From contig NC_069134.1 of assembly GCF_026914265.1 (NCBI RefSeq), positions 12,815,758-12,879,757 of the forward strand: a stretch of DNA of 64,000 nt. Direction: 5' to 3'. The position numbers and the translations under genes were made by a program. This DNA comes from Mya arenaria. Its lineage: Eukaryota > Mollusca > Bivalvia > Myida > Myidae. A model generated the notes under the pieces. That model saw only the letters and a program-made list of their open reading frames with translations. It was not told the origin of the DNA and made no database searches. Each line of letters begins with the position of its first letter. Position 1 is the stretch's first letter. This document shows positions 47,370 to 59,509 of this stretch, in pieces.

Positions 47370-49393
47370 GCTATCCAGATTTAACCAGTCAGCCAACCGT
47401 GATGTCAAGCCCACAGGAGCAAACTCAGCCACTAAATGATGAGTATTTATTCAATATTTGTAATCAAGATCATTGTTTTGAGTTTGAATCTGATTCTCCC
47501 ATCAAAACATCTTTGGTTAAAGGCAGCCTTAAAAACAATGTACACTATTGGAAGACTATTGGCACAAACCCTGATATAATAGATGTTATTGAAAACGGCT
47601 ATAAAATTCCTTTCATTTCAATGCCGGAAACATCGTTTTCAAAAAATAATCAGTCAGCTCTTTCAAATATTGAATTTGTTAAAGAATCTATTGATGACAT
47701 GTTGAAAAACGGTTTTATAGAACAAACAGATTTTCCACCTCATGTAGTCAGTCCTTTAAGTGTTTCTGTAAACAAATCGGGTAAGAAACGACTTAATTTA
47801 GATCTCAGAATAGTAAATAAATATATTTTGAAGGAAAAGATGACATTTGAAGATTGGAAAGTAGGAGTCCAATATTTTGAAAAAGACTCGTATTGTTACA
47901 AATTTGATTTGTCTAAAGGTTATTATCATATCGATATATTCCCAGAACATAAAACATTTCTGGGTTTCAGTTTAGAAGGAAAATACTACTGCTACTCTGT
48001 GGTTGCTTTCGGTTTGTCGAGCTCTCCTTTTATTTTCAGTAAGGCATTGCGTGAAATGGTTAAGTTCTGGAGATTGAACGGTATCAAAATTGTTATGTTT
48101 CTTGATGATGGGTGGGGGACCAACAAGAGTTGTGATTTAGCTACACGCGATGCAATATTTGTGAAAGATAGCCTCAATCAGGCAGGGCTTATTATAAATG
48201 ATGAAAAGTCAGTCTGGTTACCGGTTCAAAATCTAGAGTGGATTGGCTTGTTGTGGAATAGCATTGCCTACTCTATTAGCATTCCAGCACGTAGAATTGA
48301 AGATTTTAAAATGTTGCTTTTGGAATTTTTAAATTCTCTTCCTATTGTTTCTGCTAGGAGTTTAGCGAAGTGCACCGGGAAAGTAATTTCTATGATGCCG
48401 GTTATTGGCAATATTGCACGGCTTATGACTAGATGTATGTACATTCAAATTTGTTCAAGGACTAGTTGGGATTTCCCATTCAGTTTAGAAATAGACTGTC
48501 CGTGTATTTCTGAGATTAGATTCTGGCTCGAACATGTAGACAATTTAAATTACAGAAAATTGGGTAAATGCACTGCTGTAGATACGCTAGAAGTGTGTTC
48601 TGATGCTAGTAGTTTCGCATGTGGAGCGCATATTGTCAATATGCCAGGTTTTGTATTTCACGACATATGGTCAGAAGATGCAAAGGATAAAAGTTCAACT
48701 TTCCGAGAAATGAAGGCTGTATTTTTGGCACTGAGAGCGTATAGACATTATTTAGCAAATTATAAGGTGAAATGGTTCTCAGATTCTCAAGTTTGTGTTC
48801 ATGTTATCAAGGTTGGCAGCCCCATTTTAGAGTTACAGGAATTAGCTCTGAATGTGTTTAGACTTTGTTTACAAAACAAGATTGATCTCGATATTCAATG
48901 GGTCCCTAGGGATTTGAACCAGATTGCTGATGATATCAGTAAATATAGAAATACTGATGAATGGGAGGTTACACCTCAGTTTTTCGGGTATATGAATAGG
49001 ATATGGGGACCGTTTACAGTGGACATATTTGCTAATTATAGCAATAGGAAAATACATAGATTTAATTCTAAGTTTCATGATTTTGAAACTGAGGCAGTCG
49101 ATGCATTCACACAGAATTGGGCCAGTGAAAATAATTGGTTAGTCCCGCCTATTTATCTAGTAAATATAGCTGTATTTCATTTAATTGCTTGTTCTGCACA
49201 TGGTACTTTAGTTGTTCCTAAATGGCCTAGCGCAGCATTTTGGCCAACTTTGTTTGAAGCAAACTGCCAGAAGAGGGGTTTTGTATTGGAGGTTTTGGAG
49301 TTTGATAAATGGCAATCAATATTTGATAGCAGGAGTGATAGCGTATTTAGTTCTAGACGTTTCTCTAGCAAAGTTCTAGCTATTCGTCTTTAA
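47370..49393 (+). other. reverse transcriptase/RNase H part of the DIRS-like element
   Basis: The reverse transcriptase shows KKRLNLDLR, KFDLSKGYYHI, AFGLSSSPFIFS and the catalytic FLDD box. RNase H follows with VCSDAS, STFREMKAV, KWFSDSQ and the closing ADDIS. The C-terminal portion (FTVDIFANYSNRKIHRFNS ... LVVPKWPSAAFWP) resembles the methyltransferase-like domain that DIRS elements carry after RNase H. It copies element RNA to DNA. The domains are in the expected order and length. Confidence 0.92.
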
Positions 49394-49867
49394 TGGCCAG
49401 TATTTTAATGTATAATACTAGACTGCAGAAGTAAGAAGTAAATTGTGCTTAGTTGTGTTTTGTTTAGCTTGTGTGATGCACACGATTATGAATTATGGAG
49501 AGGAAATGTATAACTTTTCGAAAAAAGTATATCAAAGATAGTAATGAATATACATGACTCAGCATTGAGTTGGAGTTGTTTACACTGGTTATGCTTAATA
49601 TTGTAAGCGTTTAATGCTCATGAAGGAAGCGAAAAATATTTTAAATTTGTATTTGCTTATTGTAAAACAGCGTTTTCTGTATATATACATTGATGTTTAA
49701 AAAGCACCGTTTATAAAGATCATGATCTTAATATCTATTTTGGCATAAAGGACGATGAAAAGTATAAGAAAGATAATTGTGAAAATACATGATATGAGTG
49801 TGTGTGGGTTGTTTCCCCTACGTTATCGGCATTAATTTCGTTCTCGGCCTGTCGAGCCGGAGTGCCC

Positions 49868-49906
49868 ATTTGTACCTGGTACAAATGAAGTCGTGTACTG
49901 TACACG
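49868..49906. other. paired perfect palindromes inside the DIRS-like element
   Basis: ATTTGTAC-CTG-GTACAAAT (19 bp) is followed five bases later by CGTGTAC-T-GTACACG (15 bp), in the non-coding gap between the polymerase and recombinase parts. They might be hairpins or protein-binding sites; the role is unknown. Confidence 0.7.
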
Positions 49907-49979
49907 AAGATTATAAGAAATATGTTTTGAATGGTATATGTGTATGTGAAAGGAAAAGTTAATAATTATACACAAAAAG

Positions 49980-50998
49980 GTGTTATTATGTTATTATATT
50001 ATACATTTGACAGATGCATTCAAGGTTGGACATTGTAGGAATTTTCACAAAGAATGTCTGCCCGATGATCTCAAAAAACATCATGATAATTTACAAACGC
50101 TGATGAAACTGTCAAAATCAGATAACACTTACAAACAATACAATTGTTATTTTAAATCGTTTTGCCAGTGGTGCAAAACATATGAATTTAAACCGCTTCC
50201 AGCTTCCGATTACCATGTTGCACTTTTTCTTTCATCCATGAAAGATTCTTCACCGTCAGCGTCAAAAGTGAACGCCATTACTTATAGTATTTCGTGGACT
50301 CATAAAGTTTCAGGGTTTTCTGACCCTTGTAATACAAATCTAGTAAGTTTTACCAAAAATGGTCTGTTGCGAGATTCTGGCAGGCCGATTCAGCAAAAGT
50401 CTGAAATTTCTCAAGAAGATTTGCTTAAACTTATTGCTCATTTCGGAAATACAACCAATATCTTGGATTTAAGATTCATTTGCATGTGTTTAGTAAGTTT
50501 TGCAGGTTTTTTTGAGATTTAGTGAGCTTTCACATATTAAAAGGTCTGATCTTAAGATTTTTTCTGATTGTGCAGAAATTTTTATTTCTTCTAGTAAAAC
50601 AGATCAGTGCAAGGCTGGCGAAAAGGTGATCATTTCTAGAACAGGAAAATGTTCTTGTCCAGTTTCTTTCCTTGAGAAATTTCTGTTTGAAGCTGAAATT
50701 AATGATAAATCATGTGATTACATTTTTTTGTAATATCAGATATTCTCGTAAATTGAATAAGCATATTCTTTGCCCGGAAAAACCTATTTCTTACAATAGA
50801 GCCAGGGAAATTTTGATAACAAATCTAAAAGCTGTCGGTATTGATAGTAAACAATATGGTTTACATTCGTTTCGTTCGGGTGGGGCCACAGCAGCGGTTG
50901 CAAATGGTGTATCAGAGAGATTGCTTAAAAAGCATGGACGTTGGAAGTCCGACAGTGCTAAGACAGATATGTTAGAGATTCGGTACAAGTCAAAATGA
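49980..50998 (+). other. tyrosine recombinase part of the DIRS-like element, broken
   Basis: The N-terminal SAM-like half (YKQYNCYFKSFCQWCKTY) and the C-terminal catalytic motifs HSFRSGGATAAVANG and KHGRW are recognisable. The recombinase would integrate a circular DNA intermediate without cutting target duplications. The region is decayed, with perhaps two or so breaks, so it is treated here as a fossil. Confidence 0.88.
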
Positions 50999-50999
50999 G

Positions 51000-53327
51000 T
51001 GTATCGAAAAATCTAGGAATTTAGATTATTCATTTTTTCTTTGTATTTGACAAGTATTGAAATTATTTCATTTATTTTGAAATCATGTTAAGGATGGTTT
51101 GTTTACAAATATGACGAGAATGGTATTTAGTGTATTGTAAAACGAATAGTGTTATACGAAGTATTCGTATGTTTATGTAAAAAGAATTCTTTTTCTTAGT
51201 CACTTGCGATGATCTGTAGATCTTTAGTTTAACTGGAGCAAAGGTATAATTTGTTTTGTTTTGTTTTAAAAAACATATAGTAAAAGATTCCCCGTTCTTT
51301 TTCTTTCGATTAAAGTATCCCGTCTGTAGCACACCTACACATGTGTTCATTTTATTTTATTATCCTTAAGGTAAATAATAAATTATTTATGTTTAGCAAG
51401 GAATATAATGAAATAGAAAACATAATGTACAGTAAGAAAACAATTGAGCTGAGAAAGTTTATCAAGGCTCCATTTTGCCACTGACCGACACTCATTCAAG
51501 TCAAAACCAAATTTAATCAAACAGACGCTTACTTTTAACTCCATCAACTATTATATAATAAATCAACTTAAAAGGTTACGTTATGGATTGTTAAAACACC
51601 CTGCCCCAAACGCACCTAATGCCATTGCACCTAATCTCTCACGGCAGGCTGGTAAAACAATAAGACGCACGTGATAAACGCTAAGAAGGAAGTTCCCGAC
51701 CGCAGTGGACCAACAAACGATTATAAATCTGCAAAAGTAACAACATTTTAAAACACACACACATTTTAACGTTACTTTTGCTGCATATAGAGGCACGTGA
51801 TAAAAGTAAATATGATACTCGTCGTCAAGTAATACACAATTTTTGAACTCGTCCTGGACAGATTCTAAATGATGTCTTGTTGTTTTCTCCAGATATCGAT
51901 ACTGGAACTCTTCTTAAATCTTAATATAGAATCGGAAATGGAGCTTTCGTATACCAATTTGACAACAGCTTAAGAATCAGTTCCCATGAGGCTTCATACT
52001 CCCCGTATTTATTACAAACAGGCTCCGGTACAGTTATAATTGTTTACATTTTTATTCTGCTCATACTTATTTCTTGATGTATGTTATTTTAGAATTTGTG
52101 TAGGGAAACAAAAACAAGCAAATTTGACATTTGTAACCATAGGTACATGTTAACCTAAACTAAAAAGTTTAATGATATTCATAGCCACATGACAAGATTT
52201 GACACAATTGTTCAGCTGTATTTGTTTCATCTAAATATATGCAAATATCATCAATTATTTCACTTTTAAAAGTTAACAACCATGTCGTTAATCAAGTTGT
52301 TAACTTAAACTAAGTTCTGAACAATCGACTCGATAAGTCTTCCGCATTTTGGCGCTAGTAGACAAATTAAGTAAAATAACGGTCATATTTTACTTGCTTT
52401 ACATGTAATTATTATATGCAAGTATAATAACTATAGGAAAGTTTGATTTTTGCAGCTTTTCTTCAAATATACAACCAAACCATAGATACCACGTGAATAT
52501 GGGTGTATAGGTACTTATCTATTGATATAAAAACGGAAATGATTTCCAGGACTCCTAAACACATTTGCGGGTAGCGGTTTAATTAAAACAGTTGACAACT
52601 AGATTGATTTTTTCGGTGTTTTTGTTTATACTCATCTCGGATAGTACATACCACAAGGAAACGCCCAAAAACTGTAGGCGAAATCGCAGCTCTATACAAT
52701 TATTGCGGGGTTAACCTGGTTACCAGCACTGAACCTCGAGCTTTAAAGCGACTGATATCATATCATATATTACTTTAAGTCAAATTGATAAATAAGCGCT
52801 TACACGTGAGATGATTTTAATCAAAACGCCTTTGGAGTATTTCAAGTAAAACAAATGTAACAGAAAATCAAAGAAAAGAGATCAACAACAAACATGCGAA
52901 ACTTTAAATAATAACCAAGGAATGAACGTTTAACAAATACTAGTCATATAAATTATCAAACTTGTAACTAACATCAAATAACTAATGCTGTGAAACACTG
53001 CTAACAAATGGTAGCTTCAAAAACACTCTGAAACGGATAAAGTAAAGGCGCATGTCGGCATAGGGTGTAAAATAAACAAAGTTCAATATGGACGTGGTTC
53101 ACACTGCGTGTATTGGCAAAAGCATCATGAACATGCATATGCAAACACATAATACTTATTAAATAGAAAATATTGAGAAACAGCATCGACAGAATATTCG
53201 TTGTTCTTCGCGCGTCAGATGATATGTATTGTTCCCACTTGTATGACACCCATATGCAGTACATATTTTAAAAGTCACCCGTGTTGCTGAGGTAGGTCAT
53301 ATGTTTTGACTGACGAATAATCCATGT
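51000..53327. other. no gene seen
   Basis: AT-rich sequence. The first few hundred bases may belong to the right end of the DIRS-like element (a small palindrome TACGAA-GTA-TTCGTA lies at 51,155). Nothing else is supported up to the second opine dehydrogenase; its 3' untranslated region must lie at the right edge. Confidence 0.5.
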
Positions 53328-54533
53328 TTAAAGCACGCTGCAAAGGTCATTTATAGTTGTGAACCCAAACGCCTGCGGAGCTCGTGTTTCACCAACGTCT
53401 TTTCCTTTAAGGCGAGAGCCAACAACGTACTCCTTGCCGAGCTTCTCCTGTGCCCACACTATCACTTCGTCGAGGGTTGGTGTTTTCATTCCTACGCATT
53501 CAGCGATACCCTTCATCACAACCAACCCAAAAGGGACATCTTCAGCGGTGTATCTGAAGTTGAAGTCCGGAACATAACCGCCTTCTACTTTCTTCATTGG
53601 GTGCAAAAGGCCGTTGTACGCCGAGTTTGTTACCATGCAAGAGCGCAGGGAACTATCGTCGCTAATTTGCTCGCTGTAGTATAATCTGTACCAGTTGAGA
53701 ACATGAATAACTGCCGACATATCCAGCTCATTATTTTGTCTTTCAATCTCCTTTGCGGTTGCCACGACCTCATTGCTAACTTTGGTGAGCATATCAGCTT
53801 GAATATCGTCAACACCTTGGTAGAACAGCGGGGGTTCGGGTAATGGATTCCCGTCCCAGTTCCTCCACTTTCCGTACAAAACAGGCGGATGGACAATCGA
53901 TTTTGCCATTAAATTAACCGCTATGTAGTTCTGTGTTGCTTTCAACACAGGTTTTGCACCCATGATCCTTTGAGCAAACTCTAGAGGCGATACTTTATAC
54001 TTACCCTTCCCTGGAATAACTGATGCGCCGAGAACGTCTTTGAAACCTAAAACCTGCACCCGCCTGCCAAACTCTAATATTCTGCATGCCCATGGCAGTG
54101 ACTCAAGACTAATGACACCACACAGCTTAGCAGCATCTTTTAAGTGTTTCAATGCTTGAAATTCAAAACCAGCCTGACCAGGCATCCCGATAACTATCGT
54201 ATTCGGCTTGATGTATTTGGTTATAGCTTCGAAATACTGCTGATGCGCGAATGCAGGTACAACAAAGAAAATGGCATCTACACCCTCCATGGATTTGGCA
54301 GGATCTTTCGTAATCATTCTTGGCTTCCCTTCAAGTTTACCTGTAGATCCATCATTGTAGAATACTTCAACGACGATACTGTCCCTCCCGAGGATGTTTC
54401 TCCATCGTTGTGCTTCATCGGAATACAGCGTCATAACGTTGACCTCCACATTGGTCATGGCAGCTGCGGTTGCCGCCAACGTGTGAGCGCCATTTCCTCC
54501 CCCGCACACAAGTATTCGCGTCGGCGTATCCAT
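53328..54533 (-). CDS. opine dehydrogenase (octopine/tauropine-type), paralogue 2
   Basis: A 401-residue NAD-dependent opine dehydrogenase, which oxidises NADH by joining pyruvate and an amino acid when oxygen is short. The canonical nucleotide-binding loop VCGGGNGAH is at residues 9-17, then FVVPAFAH (90-97), GMPGQAGFE (116-124) and SLPWACRI (145-152). The catalytic domain has SIVHPPVLYGKW with His-215 at the place of the known catalytic histidine and RYTAEDVPFGL with Arg-327. Length fits the family. The start MDTPTRIL is well placed; ATTAATTTTCAG, a strong splice acceptor, lies nine bases upstream, so the first exon is probably untranslated. The coding region has no intron. It is on the same strand as the 35-kb paralogue, with clear but modest similarity, so the duplication is old. 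Whether the substrate is arginine, taurine, alanine or glycine cannot be read from sequence. Confidence 0.94.
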   Translation of the reverse strand: MDTPTRILVCGGGNGAHTLAATAAAMTNVEVNVMTLYSDEAQRWRNILGRDSIVVEVFYNDGSTGKLEGKPRMITKDPAKSMEGVDAIFFVVPAFAHQQYFEAITKYIKPNTIVIGMPGQAGFEFQALKHLKDAAKLCGVISLESLPWACRILEFGRRVQVLGFKDVLGASVIPGKGKYKVSPLEFAQRIMGAKPVLKATQNYIAVNLMAKSIVHPPVLYGKWRNWDGNPLPEPPLFYQGVDDIQADMLTKVSNEVVATAKEIERQNNELDMSAVIHVLNWYRLYYSEQISDDSSLRSCMVTNSAYNGLLHPMKKVEGGYVPDFNFRYTAEDVPFGLVVMKGIAECVGMKTPTLDEVIVWAQEKLGKEYVVGSRLKGKDVGETRAPQAFGFTTINDLCSVL

Positions 54534-56633
54534 CAGCTAAGACTGAAAATTAATTGATATTATTTATATAAAAGTAATCTTTAATCAATTAGTGAAGAAT
54601 TTTTGTATTATTTTTTTTCGAATTATAAGAAGAATATAATGATTTATATTATTTTCATTTATCTAAAGAAACGCCTGAACGAATAGTTTATACAAAATTA
54701 AGTTATGAAAGATGTATAAGGCAATACGTTATCTCCAGAATCGTGCCATTCCATTACTGAATAATGAGATTTTACTCATATACTTCACAAATAGTATTTT
54801 TTGGTAAGATTTATTGGTTTCTGAAACAATAATTGTACCGAGCAACTGCTATAATAAGACAAGTGTTATAATAAGACAAGCAGACGACACATAGGCACAT
54901 GACATTTTAAGGTATCCCGTGAACAAGTATGTGAAATTTACATGCTTTGTGACCCCATATCATTTCGGTACCATTTGCCAGGGTATAATGTTAAGAGGAA
55001 AACTATTTTAGTATAATACCGCTAGAAATAATGCAAACACGTTGTTTTGATCTTGACAGATTGCAAAATCGAACATTTCACTTCCGAATGGTGTTGACAT
55101 AAAAAAATACAAACTGCCATCACTTTATCTGTAATACTTTTTTAGTCATTTATTTTAAATTTTAGTAATCTATACTTAGTAAACTTTAAAATGATACCAT
55201 TACGGCTAAAGACTTGTAAACAACGAAACTTTTATTTAAACATCGGGTCACAATATCTCGAACAATCGAAAGTCTATTATATCAGAATCAAGCACATTGT
55301 TTTGTTTTGGTAAACTCTGTGTGATATTCTTATTTCTGAAACAGGGGAGTCCAACGTGTTTTGTGTTTTCCGAATTTTAAGTGAGGGAAATGTGTGAAGC
55401 GGAATAAAACGGCGGTGTTCGAAAATATTTTGGTGCTTTGGTGCACTTTGACTTAAAACACAGTTTCAAGTCACGCAGTTTTCTATTTTCACTTTTTAAA
55501 CAAGCAATCGTTTAGCTTATACAATCAATAACTTTTTTTGTAAATGCCTCTAGACACATAGGTTAACAAACTGATAGAAGCTTACACGTGTAACCTCCGG
55601 GTAGGCGTATTTATTTTGCGAGAAAAGAAATAAATCTTACTTATCAGGTGAAAATATCCTTCCAAAACACCAAAATCTCTTCGAACATTGTGTCGATAAA
55701 ATTATTCCGCAACACACATTTCCCTCACTTACAATTCGGAAAACACAAAACACGTTGGACCCCCCTGTGAATGAGAACACATAAACATTATGTTTATTGA
55801 GTAAAATTAAGTAAAAGTAAGTAGTTTGGCAAAATGAAATATGATACTTATAGAGGTTATTATAAGGTTATTCGAGAAATTGGTGACAGATACCTAATGC
55901 TGATCTATGGTATGTGTCTGTGTATTGCCTGGTTGAATTTGTGACGATTTATTCGTAAGATAGTTATAGTCCAGACGTGTCTGTGATAAACATCCAAAAC
56001 AGAAAACAACTACTTCCACACCCAACCCACAACTGAAAACCAGGCTTCATCAGGTGAAGGCAACACAAAAGGAAGTACACAACATCATTAACATTTAGTT
56101 ACATTCTCGTTACTTTAAGTGACTGTGTTAAGTTCTAACTATTTCATTACTAAGACTTACCTCACACAATTTGCACAGTGTATCAGATGTTACGTATAAT
56201 ACATTGTATGTGTTTTCATAGAAATATTAACATATTCCGTTTCATTATCTTTTTTTTAAATTTGAGATTCAAAAATTGCAGGCGTATATTTTATTATATG
56301 TAGAAATTAGAACGTTTTAAGTACGGATATTTTTATTCTTTGTAACTTAATAAATCATGACATGTTATATTTTATAACATCCCTATACTATTAATATGTC
56401 TAGATGCTGCCATTTTTTTTACAGTGTCATATATGTTATGGTTTTATCAATGTGTTAAAAATGGTAGAGTGCTTCAGAAAATTGACACGGGGCTAATGCA
56501 GAAAAGGGAACATTGTATTCGGCTGTGATTAACAAAAAGAAAAACTATGTTTTTTACGGATGGTGTTATGATTTGTGACTAATTTAAGTAACTTTAACAA
56601 AGAAATATTTTACTACATAAGCCTTTAAATCTT
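54534..56633. other. upstream region of opine dehydrogenase 2
   Basis: Presumably contains the 5' untranslated exon and promoter of the gene on the left; a splice acceptor is visible at 54,543. It also holds the inverted-end element at 55,341-55,768. No other gene is supported. Confidence 0.5.
55341..55768. mobile_element. 428-bp inverted-repeat element with arms of about 110 bp
   Basis: The left arm begins ACAGGGGAGTCCAACGTG and the right arm is its complement starting ACAGGGGGGTCCAACGTG. The match runs through TTTGTGTTTTCCGAATT and GTGAGGGAAATGTGTG, then continues more weakly for about 110 bp. GAA on both sides could be a 3-bp target duplication. There is no reading frame. A non-autonomous DNA element by structure; superfamily unassigned. 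Confidence 0.85.
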
Positions 56634-56636
56634 TGA

Positions 56637-58850
56637 AGAAGGGTTCCCAAGCTGTTCTCCATGAGGGCAGAAGGGTTCCCAAGCTGTTCTCCATGAGGGC
56701 AGAAGGGTTCCCAAGCTGTTCTCCATGAGGGCAGAAGGGTTCCTACGCTGTTCTCCATGAGGGCAGAAGGGTTCCTACGCTGTTCTCCATGAGGGCAGAA
56801 GGGGTACCAAGCTGTTCTCCATAATTTTAGAAGGGTTCCCAAGCTGTTCTCCATGAGGGCTGAAGGGTTCCCAAGCTGTTCTCCATGAGGGCAGAAGGGT
56901 TCCCAAGCTGTTCTCCATGAGGGCAGAAGGGTTCCCAAGCTGTTCTCCGAGAGGGCAGAAGTGTTTCCAAGCTGTTCTCCATGAGGGCAGAAGGGTTCCC
57001 AAGCTGTTCTCCATGAGGGCAGAAGAGTTCCTACGCTGTTCTCCATGAGGGCAGAAGGGTTCCTACGCTGTTCTCCATGAGGACAGAAGGGTTCCTACGC
57101 TGTTCTCCATGAGGACAGAAGGGTTCCTACGCTGTTCTCCATAAGGGCAGAAGGGTGCCCACGCTGTTCTCCATAAGGGCAGAAGGGTGCCCACGATGTT
57201 ATCAGTGAAGGAAGAAATGTGCACACGCTGTTCTCCATGAGGGAAGAAGAGTTCCCACTCTGTTCTCCATGAGGGCAGAAGGGTGCCCAAGCTGTTCTAC
57301 ATGCAGGCAGAAGGGTGCCCACTCTGTTCTCCATGAGGGCAGGAGGGTGCCCACGCTGTTCTCCATGAGGGCAGAAGGGTTCCCACGCTGTTTTCCATGA
57401 TGGCAAAAGAGTTCCAACTCTGTTATCCGTGAGGGCAAAATGGTGACCACGCTGTTCTCCATGAGGGCAAAAGGGTGCCCACGCTCTTTTCCATGAGGGT
57501 AGAAGGGTGCCCATGCTATTCTCCATGAGGACAGACGGGTGCCCATGCTATTCACTATGAGAGCAAAAGGGTACCCACGCTATTCTACATGAGGACAGAA
57601 GGGTGCCCACGCTATCCTCCATAATGGCAGAAGGGTGCCCACGCTATTCTCCATGAGGGTAGAAGGGTGCCCATGCTATTCTCCATGAGGGCAGAAGGCT
57701 GCCCATGCTGTTCACCATGAGGGCAGAAAGGTGCCCATGCTTGTCTCCATGAGAGCAGAAGGGTGCCCATGCTATTCACCATGAGGGCAGAAGGGTGCCC
57801 ATGCTGGTCTCCGTGAGGGCAGAAGGGTGCCCATGCTATTCTTCATGAGGGCAGAATGGTGCCCAAGCTTTTCTCCTTGAGGGCAGAAGGGTGCCCATGC
57901 TGGTCTCCATGAGGGAAGAAGGGGCCCACGCTGTTCTCCATGAGGGTAGATGGGTACCCTGCTTTTCTCCGTGTGGGCACAGGGTTGCCCACGCTGTTAT
58001 CCATGAGGTCAAAAGGGTGCCCATGCTATTCTCCATGAGGGCAAAGGGTTGCTCACGCTGTTCTCTGTGTGGACAGAAGGGTGCCCACGCTGTAATCCAT
58101 GAAGGCCGAAAGGTGCCTATGCTACTCTCCATGAGGGTCGAATGGTGACCACGCTATTCTCGATGAGGACAGAAGGGTGCCCACGCTGTTCTCCATGCGG
58201 GAAGGAGGGTGCCCACGCTGTTCCCCATGAGGGTCGAATGGTGCCTATGCTATTCTTCATGAGGGCAGAAAGGTGCCTATGCTTTTCTCCATGAGGGCAG
58301 AAAGGTGCCTATGCTTTTCTCCATGAGGGCAGAAAGGTGCCTATGCCTTTCTCCACGAGGGCAGAAAGGTGCCTATGCTATTTTCCATGAGGGCAGTAAG
58401 GTACCCTCGCTGTTCTCCGTGTGGGCAGAATGGTGCCCACGCTTTTCTAGATGATGACAGAAGGGTGCCTATGCCGTTCTCCATGGGTCAGAGAGGTGCC
58501 AATGCAATTCTCCATGAGGGCAGAAGGGTACCTATGCTGGTCTCGTTGGCAGAAAGGTGCCCAATCGAAGGGGAAGAAGGATACCTTTGCTGTTCTCTAT
58601 GAGGGCAGAAGGGTGCTTATGACTGTCTATATAAGGGCAGAAGGGTGCCCATGCTGGACTTCATGAGGGCAGAAGGTTGCCCAAGCTGGTCGCCATGAGG
58701 GCAGATAGTTGCCATGCTGTCCCCCATGAAGGCAGAAGGGTACACATGCTAGACTCAAGAAAGACAGGAGGGTGCCCACGCTGGTTTCGTTCGCAGAAAG
58801 GTACCAATGCTAGACTCTTACATAGCAGACAGGGCTTAGTACCCTTCCGA
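56637..58850. repeat. minisatellite, 32-bp unit, about 69 copies
   Basis: The unit is of the type AAGGGTTCCCAAGCTG plus TTCTCCATGAGGGCAG. The left 700 bases are nearly uniform; copies become increasingly diverse to the right, with AAGGGTGCCCATGCT variants, and fade out near 58,850. The unit has no stop in any minus-strand frame, and 32 is not a multiple of three, so all three frames stay open for long stretches and encode one shared 32-residue repeat (core MENSVGTLLPSWRTAWEPFC). This is a property of the repeat, not evidence of a gene. Confidence 0.95.
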
Positions 58851-59509
58851 AACTCTTTAGCTAAAATAATATATAGTTATATACGTTTACTGTTAAAAGT
58901 ATATGTTATGTTCTATAGCCGGTTAAAAGCCTCTACAGAGTTGACGTTTGTATATTTCATGGTCTGCCGGGTCAAAAATAAAACCCTATCTATGGAATTC
59001 TCAGAAATAATATGGCTAGTTTGAAGAGCTGTACGTTTAATATATTGTTGTCAAACTATTAGGAAAGCCAGAAAATAAATATTCAAAGCACATTGAAATG
59101 CCAACGTCTATTTACAATAAGTCAAGACAAAAGACGGCTTAAAATCCACTGTGTCACAAATCTCATTTTACATTTATATTATGGTATTATTATTTAATAC
59201 AATTTGCTTGTACTAGTTTAAACATTGATTTAAAATCAATCATTAGGTAGTATTGTATCGGCACGATACGGTAACACTTGACCAATTTTCACTGCTCTGA
59301 CCATTTTTACGTCATCATAATTTGTACATGTTTTGGGTGTGTAATTCTCTAGTTAGTTGGGAACAGGTTTTTGACCAAGACAGACGTGTAACATTCTCTG
59401 GGTGGACGGACGGAACTGCCACGTCTGCAGTTATGCAGCCGAAAAGCTGTTGGGGAATTAATGTGCATTAATACTAAGTATTATTAACACCTGATACCAG
59501 GGTTATACG
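58851..59509. other. no gene seen
   Basis: AT-rich spacer between the minisatellite and the CpG-rich patch. Nothing supported. Confidence 0.5.

Larger units (their letters stand above)
46387..50998 (+). mobile_element. DIRS-like tyrosine-recombinase retroelement, old copy
   Basis: Coding parts in order: a gag-like region, reverse transcriptase with RNase H and a likely methyltransferase-like tail, then a tyrosine recombinase. That order and the use of a recombinase rather than an integrase define the DIRS order (DIRS, PAT, Ngaro). The gag-like and polymerase frames overlap in different phases, as is common in the family. Diagnostic inverted or split direct terminal repeats were not recognised by eye, so the true ends may lie up to a few hundred bases outside. 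The long polymerase frame is open while the recombinase part is broken, with perhaps two or so breaks overall, so the copy looks fairly young but inactive. Confidence 0.9.

Noticed and set aside
56594-57555. Long overlapping minus-strand frames of 75-150 residues
   Set aside because: They are products of the 32-bp minisatellite, whose unit lacks stops in all three frames; not a protein family.
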